DNA from: Planktothrix rubescens CCAP 1459/22
Lineage (GTDB): Bacteria > Cyanobacteriota > Cyanobacteriia > Cyanobacteriales > Microcoleaceae
NCBI GenBank assembly: GCA_904830895.1
Contig: LR882958.1
Coordinates: forward strand, 3,550,001-3,614,000
Length of the DNA stretch: 64,000 nucleotides
Reading direction: 5' to 3'
The position numbers were made by a program, and so were the translations under genes. Of this stretch, positions 18,548-28,800 are shown piece after piece; position 1 is the stretch's first letter; each line of letters opens with the position of its first letter. The notes beneath the pieces were generated by a model. The model did not search any database, had not been told where the DNA came from, and saw only the letters and a program-made list of their open reading frames with translations.

Positions 18548-19480
18548 CTATTCAATATTCATTGTCGCCCCTTGAGTATCGAGTTGCAGCACCTTAACCT
18601 CTGGGTTGACGCCCTCTTGTTTCCAGGCGGTCGTCATCGCCACGGCCACCGCAGGGGCTGATATTTCATCGGTTAAAGCCAATAAAGTTGGCCCCGCCCC
18701 ACTAATCACTAATTCAAAGGCTCCGGCTATTAATGCAGCCCTGCGGACGGTTTCAAACCCTTTAATTAAGGATTTACGATAGGGTTGATGAATTTTGTCC
18801 TGGAGTGCCACCCTTAACCAGTCAGGGTTGCGGGTTTCTAAACCCCTAATTAATAATCCCAGATGGGCGGTATTAAAAATCGCATCCGCCCGACTATAGT
18901 TTGGGGGCAAAACCTTTCTAGCTTCTGCGGTGGATAATTCAAAATCAGGAATCGCCAGAACTGGAACTAGATCACAATGCCAGGGAATGGGGCAAATTTC
19001 CCAGCCTATACCATTTTCTCCTCTGGATACGGATAATTGACAATTGCCTAATAAGGCGGGAACCACATTGTCGGGATGTCCCTCGATTTCAATGGCTAAT
19101 TGCAGGATCTCAATTTGGCTCAAGGGATTTCCAGCTAAGGTATTCGCCCCCAACAGTCCCCCGACAATAGCGGTGGCAGAACTCCCTAAACCCCTGGCTA
19201 AAGGAATTCCCAAATCAATCTCGATCTGAACCGGGGGCGGGGTTTGACCGAGGTGCTGATAAACCCGAATAAAGGCTTGATAGGCTAAGTTACTTTCATC
19301 GGTTTGGACGATCGCGGCTTCTGTGCCCTGAACCGTAATGGTTAAAGTCTCATTTGATGTATTTTTTAAATAAGAAAAACGCAGCGTATTGTATAGAGTT
19401 AAGGCGGCTCCAATACAATCAAATCCCGGCCCTAAGTTGGCGGTTGTTGCGGGAATAGTTACAGTAACAGTGTTGGGCAT
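18548..19480 (-). CDS. thrB: Homoserine kinase
   Basis: 310 residues, GHMP kinase family. It phosphorylates homoserine with ATP in threonine synthesis. N-terminal VTIPATTANLGPGFDCIGAA is the substrate-binding start. The ATP-binding motif PLARGLGSSATAIVGGLLGA is intact, and the C-terminal GAFELVISGAGPTLLAL is the third GHMP motif. It lies 8 bp upstream of the membrane-protein gene. Upstream of the ATG is a heptamer repeat array. Confidence 0.96.
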   Translation of the reverse strand: MPNTVTVTIPATTANLGPGFDCIGAALTLYNTLRFSYLKNTSNETLTITVQGTEAAIVQTDESNLAYQAFIRVYQHLGQTPPPVQIEIDLGIPLARGLGSSATAIVGGLLGANTLAGNPLSQIEILQLAIEIEGHPDNVVPALLGNCQLSVSRGENGIGWEICPIPWHCDLVPVLAIPDFELSTAEARKVLPPNYSRADAIFNTAHLGLLIRGLETRNPDWLRVALQDKIHQPYRKSLIKGFETVRRAALIAGAFELVISGAGPTLLALTDEISAPAVAVAMTTAWKQEGVNPEVKVLQLDTQGATMNIE

Positions 19481-19495
19481 GAGATATAAATATAG

Positions 19496-19590
19496 CAGGG
19501 AATGGGGAATTACGAATTACGAATTACGAATGGGTAATACTTCGACTTCCCTCAGTAACAGGGTAATGGGTAATGGGTAATGGGTAGGAG
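19496..19590. repeat. Heptamer repeat array (TACGAAT / GGGTAAT)
   Basis: Tandem TACGAAT copies, then GGGTAAT copies, separated by a spacer ACTTCGACTTCCCTCAGTAA that recurs almost unchanged at 58314. This is a cyanobacterial short tandemly repeated repetitive sequence, here in the thrB / cNMP intergenic region. Confidence 0.85.
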
Positions 19591-19704
19591 TTGGAGTATT
19601 CCTAGTTGTAGGGCGCGATCGCTATATTACCCTGTCTTTCTTTTTCTATTTTGCCCTAGTATTGATCCAATAGAACAGATCAAACTTATTGAGTTAATAA
19701 CACT

Positions 19705-20073
19705 ATGTTACAGCCCATTGAAACCGTAAAACTGTTTGAAAAACAGCCAGAACAACGGTATCTGGCCAATCAAGTGATTTTTGAGGAGGGCCAAACTGGA
19801 GAGGTCTTGTATGGCATTCTCGAAGGGGAAATCGAGTTATGGGTGAATGGGAAAGTGGTGGAAACTCTGACGGCTGGAGATGTTTTTGGGGAGGGTGCTT
19901 TAGTTCAACCCGATCACACACGAGCGTCCACGGCGATCGCTAAAACAGATTGTCTTTTGGCCACAATGGATAAATCTCGATTTCTGTTTGCCGTTCAGGA
20001 AACCCCCATGTTTGCCTTAGAAGTTGTCAAAAGTTATTCCGATCGTTTACGTCGGCTAAAACATTCTATCTGA
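19705..20073 (+). CDS. Cyclic-nucleotide-binding domain protein
   Basis: 122 residues, essentially one cNMP-binding beta-roll. It shows IFEEGQTGEVLYGILEGEIE, the phosphate-binding cassette GDVFGEGALVQPDHTRASTA, and the C-terminal helix FALEVVKSYSDRLRRLKHSI. No DNA-binding domain is attached, so it is not a CRP-type regulator by itself. It may act as a ligand-binding partner. The canonical cassette Arg-Ala (RAS) is present, so cAMP or cGMP binding is possible; the window also carries a CyaC cyclase. It ends 2 bp from the convergent pfkA stop. Confidence 0.9.
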   Translation: MLQPIETVKLFEKQPEQRYLANQVIFEEGQTGEVLYGILEGEIELWVNGKVVETLTAGDVFGEGALVQPDHTRASTAIAKTDCLLATMDKSRFLFAVQETPMFALEVVKSYSDRLRRLKHSI

Positions 20074-20075
20074 AC

Positions 20076-21230
20076 CTAATTAATCTGAGCTATTGTCTCT
20101 AAAGAAAAAGGTTTTAAATTATTGATATTCGGGTTTACCGTAGGAATATTTTCTTGATTAAGTTCTTCTCCGAGATAAATTCCCAGGGATCGGGCCGTTT
20201 CCACCCAAAATCCCTGGGGGTCAACCAGTAGGGGACTATCGGCAAAAACCTGATCTAAGGGAATAGTGGTGACAGCATTATTATGCCAAGCCACCATCAC
20301 CCCGTAGGTTTCCTGGGCGATTAAATCCACCGCCACCTTTCCGAAGGCTGTGCCAATTAATCTATCCAAGGCAGAAGGAGCCCCACCCCGTTGAACATGA
20401 CCCAGGACAGTCACCCGGGCTTCTACCCCCAAATTTTTCTCAATTTCCGCAGCCACATATTCCCCAATTCCCCGCAGTCGGACTTCCCCCAGGGCATCTT
20501 TATAATATCGACTTTCCCCATCGGCGGTTTTTGCCCCTTCAGCGACTACCACAATGGCGAATTTTCGTCCCCAGAGATTGCGTAACTCGCGAATGCGTTT
20601 ACAGAGGGTTTTAATTGAATAGGGAATTTCTGGGATTAAAATGGCATCGGCCCCCCCGACAATTCCCGAATATAGGGCCAGATGTCCGGTTGTCCGTCCC
20701 ATCACCTCCACCACCATTACCCGGTCATGGCTGGCGGCGGTATAACTCAACCGATCTAAACAGTCTAAAATTGTAGTGACGGCGGAGTTAAAACCAACCG
20801 ATAATTCGGTATGGGCGACATCATTATCAATGGTTTTAGGGACAGCGACTAAATTCCAATTGCCTTTTTCGGCAAGTTTCTGCAAAATCGCCAGACTACC
20901 ATCCCCACCAATAGCGATTAAAGCATCAAGTCCTAAATCATAATATCCCTGAATAATTTCGTCGGTATTGCCTTCGGTATCTCCCTTATTAATCGACCCT
21001 AAAATGGTTCCACCCATACTTAATAAGGGATCAATTCCGTGTCGCTCTAAACCATAGGAATTTAATACCACACTTTTTCGTTCAATCAGTCCCTTGGTGG
21101 CATAGGGAATGCCTCGGACTTCCCAGTTATATTCAGATGTGGCATGATTGACAACAGCCCGAATCACGGCATTGAGACCCGGGCAGTCTCCGCCACTGGT
21201 GAGAATGCCAATTCGTTTACGTTTGTTCAT
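20076..21230 (-). CDS. pfkA: 6-phosphofructokinase
   Basis: 384 residues. It phosphorylates fructose 6-phosphate at the committed glycolytic step. GILTSGGDCPGLNAVIRAVV is the nucleotide loop, GGDGSLAILQKL the phosphate donor site and PKTIDNDV the catalytic loop with its Asp. The pair is of mixed type: the glycine of GGDG is typical of ATP-dependent enzymes, while the lysine in PKTIDND is where many PPi-dependent enzymes have Lys and E. coli PfkA has Gly. Cyanobacterial Pfks share this combination, so donor choice is not certain. Divergent from gap1. Confidence 0.93.
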   Translation of the reverse strand: MNKRKRIGILTSGGDCPGLNAVIRAVVNHATSEYNWEVRGIPYATKGLIERKSVVLNSYGLERHGIDPLLSMGGTILGSINKGDTEGNTDEIIQGYYDLGLDALIAIGGDGSLAILQKLAEKGNWNLVAVPKTIDNDVAHTELSVGFNSAVTTILDCLDRLSYTAASHDRVMVVEVMGRTTGHLALYSGIVGGADAILIPEIPYSIKTLCKRIRELRNLWGRKFAIVVVAEGAKTADGESRYYKDALGEVRLRGIGEYVAAEIEKNLGVEARVTVLGHVQRGGAPSALDRLIGTAFGKVAVDLIAQETYGVMVAWHNNAVTTIPLDQVFADSPLLVDPQGFWVETARSLGIYLGEELNQENIPTVNPNINNLKPFSLETIAQIN

Positions 21231-22594
<1,364 letters not shown>

Positions 22595-22596
22595 AT

Positions 22597-22664
22597 TACA
22601 GAAACCGGGTTTCTCAAGATATCTTGATTTCCTACAATGAATCTAATGCAGAAACTCGGTTTCT
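22597..22664. repeat. AGAAACCGGGTTTCT palindrome pair
   Basis: AGAAACCGGGTTTCT and, about 50 bp later, AGAAACTCGGTTTCT form a pair of small palindromes after gap1. The same motif recurs inside the TPR-CHAT gene at ~25860 and in the palindromic elements at 56526 and 63268. Confidence 0.7.
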
Positions 22665-22688
22665 AGGAACAGAATGCAGGTTAACACT

Positions 22689-25600
22689 CTAACGCCAATC
22701 TCCCTGAACTGTAAACGCTCCCCAATAATAGGGAGATTGCCATTCTTCAGACTTCCACATTTCCAATTGTGTCTGTCTCAAAGCATGAATTGGATTTTCT
22801 TCTCCTTGTAACATTTTTTGATAAAACTTCGTCATTAATTCAGAAGTTGAAGCATCATTAACACTCCACAAACTCACAATGACTCGCCGCGCCCCAGCAT
22901 ACATAAATCCCCTAGTCATCCCCACTAAACCTTCGCCTTTCGTGTCTTTCCCTAAGCCCGTTTGACAGGCACTTAATACCACTAATTCCGCAGGTAAATT
23001 TAAGTTAAAAATATCTTGAATACGCAAAAATCCATCCTCAGCTTGTCCTTGTTGATTAAATAGGGATAACACCACTCCCGATAGTTCAGGATTAACAGAA
23101 TCCAGTAAACCATGAGTAGCAAAATGAACTATTTGATATTCAGATAAATTGGGATTTTTGGCTTGTTCAAGTGATGCTTGAAAGTCTAGGGCTTGTAACC
23201 TTTGATTTTCGGGAACTAATGCTATAATTTTCTCGGCTTCGGTGCGGGTATACTCCAGACGGCCATAAGTTTTCGCCCCTTCCCCAATACCTAAATTACG
23301 CGCCGCACGAGTCAGGGCTAAGTTGTTGAGGGTTTGCGGGTTTTGTTGGGGTGCATTTCTAGTAACGCGAGAGTCATTAAGGCTGAAAACGGGGTCGGCT
23401 AATACTGCGACAGTTTTGGCTACCGTGGGGCGATTTTGTAGTTTTTCCCGTTGAATAGCAATAGTTGAAGTTGAGGGAGCGGTAACAATTTCATGCTCTA
23501 CTAAAAGGGGTGTATTCGGTTGAGAAAGGATGGGTAAGGCGGCAAAGGGAATATATTGTAATACCCCATCCCCCACAATTAATAAACGTTTATTTCCCAG
23601 TTGAGAAGCGACGGGTTTTAGTAATATTTCACTGAGGGGGAGTCCGCTTTCTACGGAAGTAGATTCATTCATCTCTCGCCAAGGTTGGGCAATTTCTTCT
23701 ATTTCACTTTGTTTCGGTAAAACATAGCTGGTAATGCTATTTTTAGTCACAGCCCAGAGATAACTGCGTTCTTCCCCCAGGGAATATTGTAATAATAAGG
23801 TATCTTCATCAAGGAGTTGTTGAACTTCTGGCAGATTTAAAGGTTGAGGATATTTCAGTGCAGCATAGCGGGGACTGGTAAGGCGAATTTGGGTTTGTAG
23901 TTGATTGAGTTGATTACTTAAGGCTTGAGATTTGGCTTTGAGTTCATCGATTTGTGTTTCGGTATATTGACCTTGGGTGAGTTGATATCGTTGATATTCT
24001 ACCGTGTTGAGTTGTTGTAGTAAGTTCTGTTCCTGTTCTAAGAGTTTGGGGTCTACCCCTTGACGAATATTAGCACCGGCTTCGGTCAGGAGTTCTACAA
24101 GACTTCTGGCGCGAGAACGTTCGCTGGCGTGAAAAGCTAAAGCATCATATCCTTTTTGGGGGTTTTGTTGATGCAGTTGCATTAATAAATCAATGTAGAA
24201 TTTGTAATAATCCTGAACTGTGGCAAAGAAGGATTGACGAAGCTCTTGGGAACCGATTTTAGTGCGGAGGTCTTCAACAATAGTAATGGCAGTTTCGATG
24301 TCTGTAAGAGCTTCGCTGAGGTTGCCTTGATTACGTTTGAGAATGGCAAAATTAGAGAGAGTAGTGGCTTCCCCCCCTCTATCCCCCACAGCCCGTGATA
24401 GGGGTAAAGCTTGGTTTAAGTAGTCTAGGGCTTGCTGCTTTTCTCCCAGGGAGTCGTACACAGCGCCAATATTGCTGAGAGTAGCAGCTTCCCCCCCTCT
24501 ATCCCCCACTGCCCGTCTTAGGGGTAAAGCTTGGTTGTAGTAGTCTAGGGCTTGCTGCTTTTCTCCCAGGGAGTCGTACACAAGGCCAATATTGTTGAGA
24601 GTAGTGGCTTCCCCCCCTCTATCCCCCACTGCCCGTCTTAGGGGTAAAGCTTGGTTGTAGTAGTCTAGGGCTTGCTGCTTTTCTCCCAGGGAGTCGTACA
24701 CACCGCCAATATTGTTGAGAGTAGTGGCTTCCATCCTTCTATCCCCCACAGCCCGTGATAGGGGTAAAGCTTGGTTGTAGTAGTCTAGGGCTTGCTGCTT
24801 TTCTCCCAGGGAGTCGTACACAAGGCCAATATTGTTGAGAGTAGTGGCTTCCACCCCTCTATCCCCCACAGCCCGTAATAGGGGTAAAGCTTGGTTCAAG
24901 TAGTCTAGGGCTTGCTGCTTTTCTCCCAGGGAGTCGTACACACCGCCAATATTATTGAGAGTAGTGGCTTCCCCCCCTCTATCCCCCACTGCCCGTCTTA
25001 GGGGTAAAGCTTGGTTGTAGTAGTCTAGGGCTGTTTGTTTTTCTCCCAGGGAGTCGTACACATTGCCAATATTGTTGAGAGTAGTGGCTTCGATCCTTCT
25101 ATCCCCCACTGCCCGTAATAGGGGTAAAGCTTGGTTGTAGTAGTCTAGGGCTTGCTGCTTTTCTCCCAGGGAGTCGTACACAAGGCCAATATTGTTGAGA
25201 GTAGTGGCTTCCCCCCCTCTATCCCCCACAGCCCGTAATAGGGGTAAAGCTTGGTTCAAGTAGTCTAGGGCTTGCTGCTTTTCTCCCAGGGAGTCGTACA
25301 CAGCGCCAATATTGTTGAGAGTAGTGGCTTCCATCCTTCTATCCCCCACAGCCCGTAATAGGGGTAAAGCTTGGTTGTAGTAGTCTAGGGCTTGCTGCTT
25401 TTCTCCCAGGGAGTCGTACACACCGCCAATATTGTTGAGAGTATTGGCTTCCCCCCCTCTATCCCCCACAGCCCGTAATAGGGGTAAAGCTTGGTTCAAG
25501 TAGTCTAGGGCTTGCTGCTTTTCTCCCAGGGAGGAGTACACAGCGCCAATATTGTTGAGAGTAGTGGCTTCCTGCCCTCTATCCCCCACTGCCCTGAATA

Positions 25601-26042
25601 GGGGTAAGGCTTGGTTGTAGTAGTCTAGGGCTTGCTGCTTTTCTCCTAATAAGTCATTTATTGTGCCCATACCCAGCAGTGTGACGGCTTCCGTTCCTTT
25701 ATCCCCGGCGGCGTGATAGAGTTGGCGGGCGGCTTCCAACTTTCCTAAAGCGGCTCGTAATGATTCTGCTGTTCCTTGTTGAAATAGTTCTGTTCCCTCT
25801 TGCAACAGTTTATCCGCTTGCGGGTTGCTGCTATTTTGGGCGATGAGGGTTTGTGGTAAGAAACCGGGTTTCTTAAGTTCAGTGGGTTGGTGATTAGATA
25901 TAGTGAGAAGAAACTCTGTTTCTGAGGGTTTGGGTGTTGCCATCCCTGACTCCGATAGCAACGCGACACCGATAATTCCTGATACGGAAACGCCTTTGAG
26001 GAACGCAAAAACTAATTTGTTCTGACTTGTTTTTATTTCCAT
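22689..26042 (-). CDS. Exported TPR-CHAT protease
   Basis: 1117 residues from ATG 26042, preceded by a purine-rich AGGGGAAGGGG. A start at 26069 abuts the doc stop but lacks a ribosome-binding site. An N-terminal signal-like helix (LVFAFLKGVSVSGIIGVALL) suggests export. Then come a divergent TPR, eleven near-identical 40-residue TPRs (GEKQQALDYYNQALPL...), a helical linker, and a C-terminal CHAT domain of ~330 residues. The caspase-like dyad is present: His in YQIVHFATHGLLD and Cys in LVVLSACQTGLGKD. CHAT proteases act in cell-death and anti-phage systems, with TPRs as sensor or partner surface; the substrate here is unknown. It is the last gene of a five-gene same-strand array. Confidence 0.9.
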   Translation of the reverse strand: MEIKTSQNKLVFAFLKGVSVSGIIGVALLSESGMATPKPSETEFLLTISNHQPTELKKPGFLPQTLIAQNSSNPQADKLLQEGTELFQQGTAESLRAALGKLEAARQLYHAAGDKGTEAVTLLGMGTINDLLGEKQQALDYYNQALPLFRAVGDRGQEATTLNNIGAVYSSLGEKQQALDYLNQALPLLRAVGDRGGEANTLNNIGGVYDSLGEKQQALDYYNQALPLLRAVGDRRMEATTLNNIGAVYDSLGEKQQALDYLNQALPLLRAVGDRGGEATTLNNIGLVYDSLGEKQQALDYYNQALPLLRAVGDRRIEATTLNNIGNVYDSLGEKQTALDYYNQALPLRRAVGDRGGEATTLNNIGGVYDSLGEKQQALDYLNQALPLLRAVGDRGVEATTLNNIGLVYDSLGEKQQALDYYNQALPLSRAVGDRRMEATTLNNIGGVYDSLGEKQQALDYYNQALPLRRAVGDRGGEATTLNNIGLVYDSLGEKQQALDYYNQALPLRRAVGDRGGEAATLSNIGAVYDSLGEKQQALDYLNQALPLSRAVGDRGGEATTLSNFAILKRNQGNLSEALTDIETAITIVEDLRTKIGSQELRQSFFATVQDYYKFYIDLLMQLHQQNPQKGYDALAFHASERSRARSLVELLTEAGANIRQGVDPKLLEQEQNLLQQLNTVEYQRYQLTQGQYTETQIDELKAKSQALSNQLNQLQTQIRLTSPRYAALKYPQPLNLPEVQQLLDEDTLLLQYSLGEERSYLWAVTKNSITSYVLPKQSEIEEIAQPWREMNESTSVESGLPLSEILLKPVASQLGNKRLLIVGDGVLQYIPFAALPILSQPNTPLLVEHEIVTAPSTSTIAIQREKLQNRPTVAKTVAVLADPVFSLNDSRVTRNAPQQNPQTLNNLALTRAARNLGIGEGAKTYGRLEYTRTEAEKIIALVPENQRLQALDFQASLEQAKNPNLSEYQIVHFATHGLLDSVNPELSGVVLSLFNQQGQAEDGFLRIQDIFNLNLPAELVVLSACQTGLGKDTKGEGLVGMTRGFMYAGARRVIVSLWSVNDASTSELMTKFYQKMLQGEENPIHALRQTQLEMWKSEEWQSPYYWGAFTVQGDWR
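24327..25646 (-). repeat. Eleven tandem 120-bp TPR-coding repeats
   Basis: Eleven in-frame 120-bp units, each encoding one 40-residue TPR. They are nearly identical at DNA level; variation concentrates at a few codons (Y/L in DYYNQ, the residue before RAVGDR, GG/RM/RI/GV before EATTL, and one residue before VYDSL). Such homogeneity implies recent expansion or gene conversion. Confidence 0.95.
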
Positions 26043-26069
26043 TTTTTTACCCCTTCCCCTGATTTGCAT

Positions 26070-26462
26070 TTACATCAATTCTAATACAGAATTTTTCCTT
26101 AACCATTGGGCTAAAGATTCTTGAGTTTCTTGGTCAGTTGCCAACCCTTCCATGATTTGCACAACCTCGATTTCGGGAACTTCTAATAAATAGCTATTTA
26201 CCAACAAAAAAGTTGCCATTACTGCAAAAGCTGTGCGTTTATTACCATCAATAAATGGATGGTTTTTCGCCAAACCATAACCATAAGCCGCAGCGAGGTC
26301 AAATAAATCAGGTTGACCGTAAGCAAATAAATGTCTTGGTCTAGCTAAACTCGCAGCCAGGAGATTTTCGTCCCTGATACCTAAACTACCACCATGCTGC
26401 TGAATTTGATCCTGATGGATAACTCGAACAATTTCTTCAAAAATCCATAAGGGTTCATTCAC
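26070..26462 (-). CDS. doc: Doc-type (Fic fold) toxin
   Basis: 130 residues. The Fic/Doc motif HPFIDGNKRTAFAVMATFLL is complete, with catalytic His and the Asp of the Doc subfamily (Doc phosphorylates EF-Tu; true Fic enzymes AMPylate). N-terminal EEIVRVIHQDQIQQHGG ... IRDENLLAASLARP is typical of Doc. The start overlaps the antitoxin stop by 4 bp (ATGA), giving translational coupling. The stop is 27 bp from the preferred start of the TPR-CHAT gene. Confidence 0.92.
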   Translation of the reverse strand: MNEPLWIFEEIVRVIHQDQIQQHGGSLGIRDENLLAASLARPRHLFAYGQPDLFDLAAAYGYGLAKNHPFIDGNKRTAFAVMATFLLVNSYLLEVPEIEVVQIMEGLATDQETQESLAQWLRKNSVLELM

Positions 26463-26683
26463 TGGGCTAATTCCCTTAACGCATTTTTATATTTTTCGCT
26501 AATCACTTGATAAGCTGCCATTGCTTTGTCAAATTCAGTTTGATCAATAGTTGAGGAATTATCGGAGTGATTATTCTGTGCTTTCTCTGCGAGAGAATGC
26601 AAAAAGACCAGGGCTTCTGCTAACAGTTCATCAGGTAATTCTCTGGCTAAGGTAACGATTTCTTGACGCATTTCTTGAGTCAT
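26459..26683 (-). CDS. Antitoxin for Doc toxin
   Basis: 74 residues. The N-terminal part (EMRQEIVTLARELPDELLAE ALVFLHSLA is helical) resembles small cyanobacterial antitoxin or DUF2281-like helices rather than the Phd fold. The C-terminal half is a polar, probably disordered toxin-binding segment (FDKAMAAYQVISEKYKNALR). Identified mainly by its size and its 4-bp overlap with doc. The partner may autoregulate the operon, but no operator was located. Confidence 0.75.
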   Translation of the reverse strand: MTQEMRQEIVTLARELPDELLAEALVFLHSLAEKAQNNHSDNSSTIDQTEFDKAMAAYQVISEKYKNALRELAQ

Positions 26684-26770
26684 GGTTATTGCCTATTATA
26701 TTTTAAATGATAACAAAAGACATCTGATCACGGCTTGACCCGGTTTTTTTCTAACATATTAATATTCCTC

Positions 26771-27967
26771 TTAACTTATTAAATGTAAAAGCGTTCCTAC
26801 GGTTACAGTTTGCTCAATCTTTGCCTGCCCTACTAACCCATCACGGGAAATCATTTTCACTTTTCCTGTACTATTAATAGCAGTAAATATTGTTCCCGTT
26901 GTCACCTTTCTTAAGTCAATTCCCGCTAACCATAATTGAGCAGTTTCCCCACTAACTGCCGTTACAACTGCTTGGGCTGGAGATTTGGGAGAATTAATAA
27001 AATAGGGCAGTTGTTGTTGATACCCACTCCCCACTTTAACTTCATAACGGGGAACTTGGTTATATGTTTCAGGAATTTCTGGGAGAATCTTTTGAAATAT
27101 CTGTTTAATATTGTTGTCTTCCTGCCAGAGATAATAAGTTAGTAAATAACTAAATAGACCACATTTAAAGCCATTTATATTTGCTTCCCGTGCCAGTTGG
27201 TTTGGGGCCGTTGCCGCTAATACTACCCCTTTAGCTACCCCGGTTTGATAGCCTTTAACAAATTGTTCAGGAGATAAATTTAATCGCGATAACCACTGTT
27301 GCTGATAGTTTTTTTCATCAGAAGAAACTAAAATATTTTCACCTCCTTCGCGGGAACGCACCCGGACTTCTCGGGTTGCTCCACCGGAAAAACAACTATC
27401 TAAAACCACCGTCACATTTTCGGTTTTCAGGGCTGACATTAATAAAAATAAGGTATGCCCCATAATATCTTGGACAACTCCCCCCACTTCAGGATATCCG
27501 GTAGGTAATTTACTATTAATAGGAACAAAGGTTCCATTCAATCCTTGTCTATCTCCTAATCCGGTTATAATTGGGTCAGGATCAAAAATGCGCGAACCAT
27601 GCCCAGAATAGTGATAAACCACAATATCTCCGGGTTTGGCTTGTTTAATTAAATGTTCTTCAAAAGCGGTTAAAATTCCTGTCCGAGTGGCTTCTGTTTG
27701 GGGTAAAATATAAATATTTTTAGGATTAAATCCGAAGCGATGAATTAACAAATAGCGTTGCAACTCTAAATCATTGACACATCCTTCTAGGGGAGAGGAG
27801 GCATATTGATTAATCCCTACTAATAAAGCTAGTTTGCGGGGCGTACTTTGGGCTAGGACTTTGCCCGCTTGTTCAGCTTTTTGTTGGAATAGGAATTGAT
27901 TAATTCCCAGAGTTGCTAGTGCTGAACTGGCAAATTTGAGGAAATAGCGGCGAGTGTTACGAGTCAT
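26771..27967 (-). CDS. Tat-exported caspase-family protease (orthocaspase/metacaspase-like)
   Basis: 398 residues. The N-terminus TRNTRRYFLKFASSALATLG has the twin-arginine pattern and a hydrophobic core, so Tat export or membrane anchoring is likely. The p20 caspase domain begins at LALLVGINQYASSPLEGCVN. Catalytic His is in VVYHYSGHGSRIFD and Cys in VVLDSCFSGGATREV, both intact, with an acidic residue before the Cys as in Arg/Lys-specific metacaspases. The ~120-residue C-terminal part (GTIFTAINSTGKVKMISRDG) looks like a beta-rich accessory domain. It lies between the DsrE-like gene (61 bp) and the antitoxin gene (87 bp) on the same strand. Confidence 0.9.
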   Translation of the reverse strand: MTRNTRRYFLKFASSALATLGINQFLFQQKAEQAGKVLAQSTPRKLALLVGINQYASSPLEGCVNDLELQRYLLIHRFGFNPKNIYILPQTEATRTGILTAFEEHLIKQAKPGDIVVYHYSGHGSRIFDPDPIITGLGDRQGLNGTFVPINSKLPTGYPEVGGVVQDIMGHTLFLLMSALKTENVTVVLDSCFSGGATREVRVRSREGGENILVSSDEKNYQQQWLSRLNLSPEQFVKGYQTGVAKGVVLAATAPNQLAREANINGFKCGLFSYLLTYYLWQEDNNIKQIFQKILPEIPETYNQVPRYEVKVGSGYQQQLPYFINSPKSPAQAVVTAVSGETAQLWLAGIDLRKVTTGTIFTAINSTGKVKMISRDGLVGQAKIEQTVTVGTLLHLIS

Positions 27968-28028
27968 TTTAACTTACAATGAATCAACTGAATCAATTGT
28001 AGCAATTCAGAGGAGCTAATTTTAGGAA

Positions 28029-28514
28029 TCAATATGAGATCGTTACCGTATTCGGAGCAAAAAGAAGTGGCAATATTCCTCCCTCTTGTCCAAGCACAAC
28101 ACCTTCAATAAGATCCTCCTGAGTTAAGCCGGCTTTGCGAGAGCAATTGGGACAAGCAATCACTGTTCCCCCATCCTCTATAAACTTTTGTAACCTTTGA
28201 TGAATCGTTAAATCACCATTACCTTCTGTTGCTGGAGATCGCCGTTTATCAGCCAGATATACCCCACGAACATTAAGGAAGATGGTGACAGGTTGATGTC
28301 CCATTCGCAAGGCATTGTGGGCAATAGAAATCGCCATACTTGCCGTCCATGTATCATCACTGGTCAAATTGATAAACAGTGCTTTTGATTCTGTCGCCTT
28401 TTCCGTAGTTTGAGCTAATGGGGTTTCTGAGTAAGCTGGTTTTGTAATCACACCCCAATCTAATAACCCAGCCAAGAGTGAAGCAGCAAAAACATAAGGC
28501 AATTTAGATTTCAT
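28029..28514 (-). CDS. Exported DsrE-family protein
   Basis: 161 residues. A signal peptide (KSKLPYVFAASLLAGLLDWG ... cleavage near AYS-ET) precedes a DsrE/DsrF-like fold: LFINLTSDDTWTASMAISIA, ALRMGHQPVTIFLNVRGVYL and LQKFIEDGGTVIACPNCSRK. The CPNC pair is where DsrE-type proteins place a reactive sulfur-carrying or redox cysteine. A periplasmic DsrE could handle sulfane sulfur or act in redox sensing. AGGAG precedes the ATG. It is the first gene of the array with the caspase-like protease. Confidence 0.8.
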   Translation of the reverse strand: MKSKLPYVFAASLLAGLLDWGVITKPAYSETPLAQTTEKATESKALFINLTSDDTWTASMAISIAHNALRMGHQPVTIFLNVRGVYLADKRRSPATEGNGDLTIHQRLQKFIEDGGTVIACPNCSRKAGLTQEDLIEGVVLGQEGGILPLLFAPNTVTISY

Positions 28515-28800
28515 ACAAGCTAGTCTCCTACGAACCCTTGCAAATACAACAAGCTGGACTGATTCAGCACAGCCAGTTGCTAAACAAAAGAAAAAACTTA
28601 ATAGACCCGACCCATTCTCGACCCCCTAGATCAATCCGTCAAAAGACAGTTTGTCAATCTTGAAGTTTCATCTTAAAACCTATTAAGCTGTTCAGCATCT
28701 AAATTGGTCATGCAGAAATCTTGAATCTTATGCAGTGCCAGCGTCCTCGCTCGCTGAAATATATAGTTTAAATGCACAACAGCTTATTAGTCACAACTCA

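Noticed and set aside
24327-25646. Regular 120-bp repeats considered as a CRISPR or satellite array
   Set aside because: The units are in frame, encode TPRs without interruption, and have no spacer structure.
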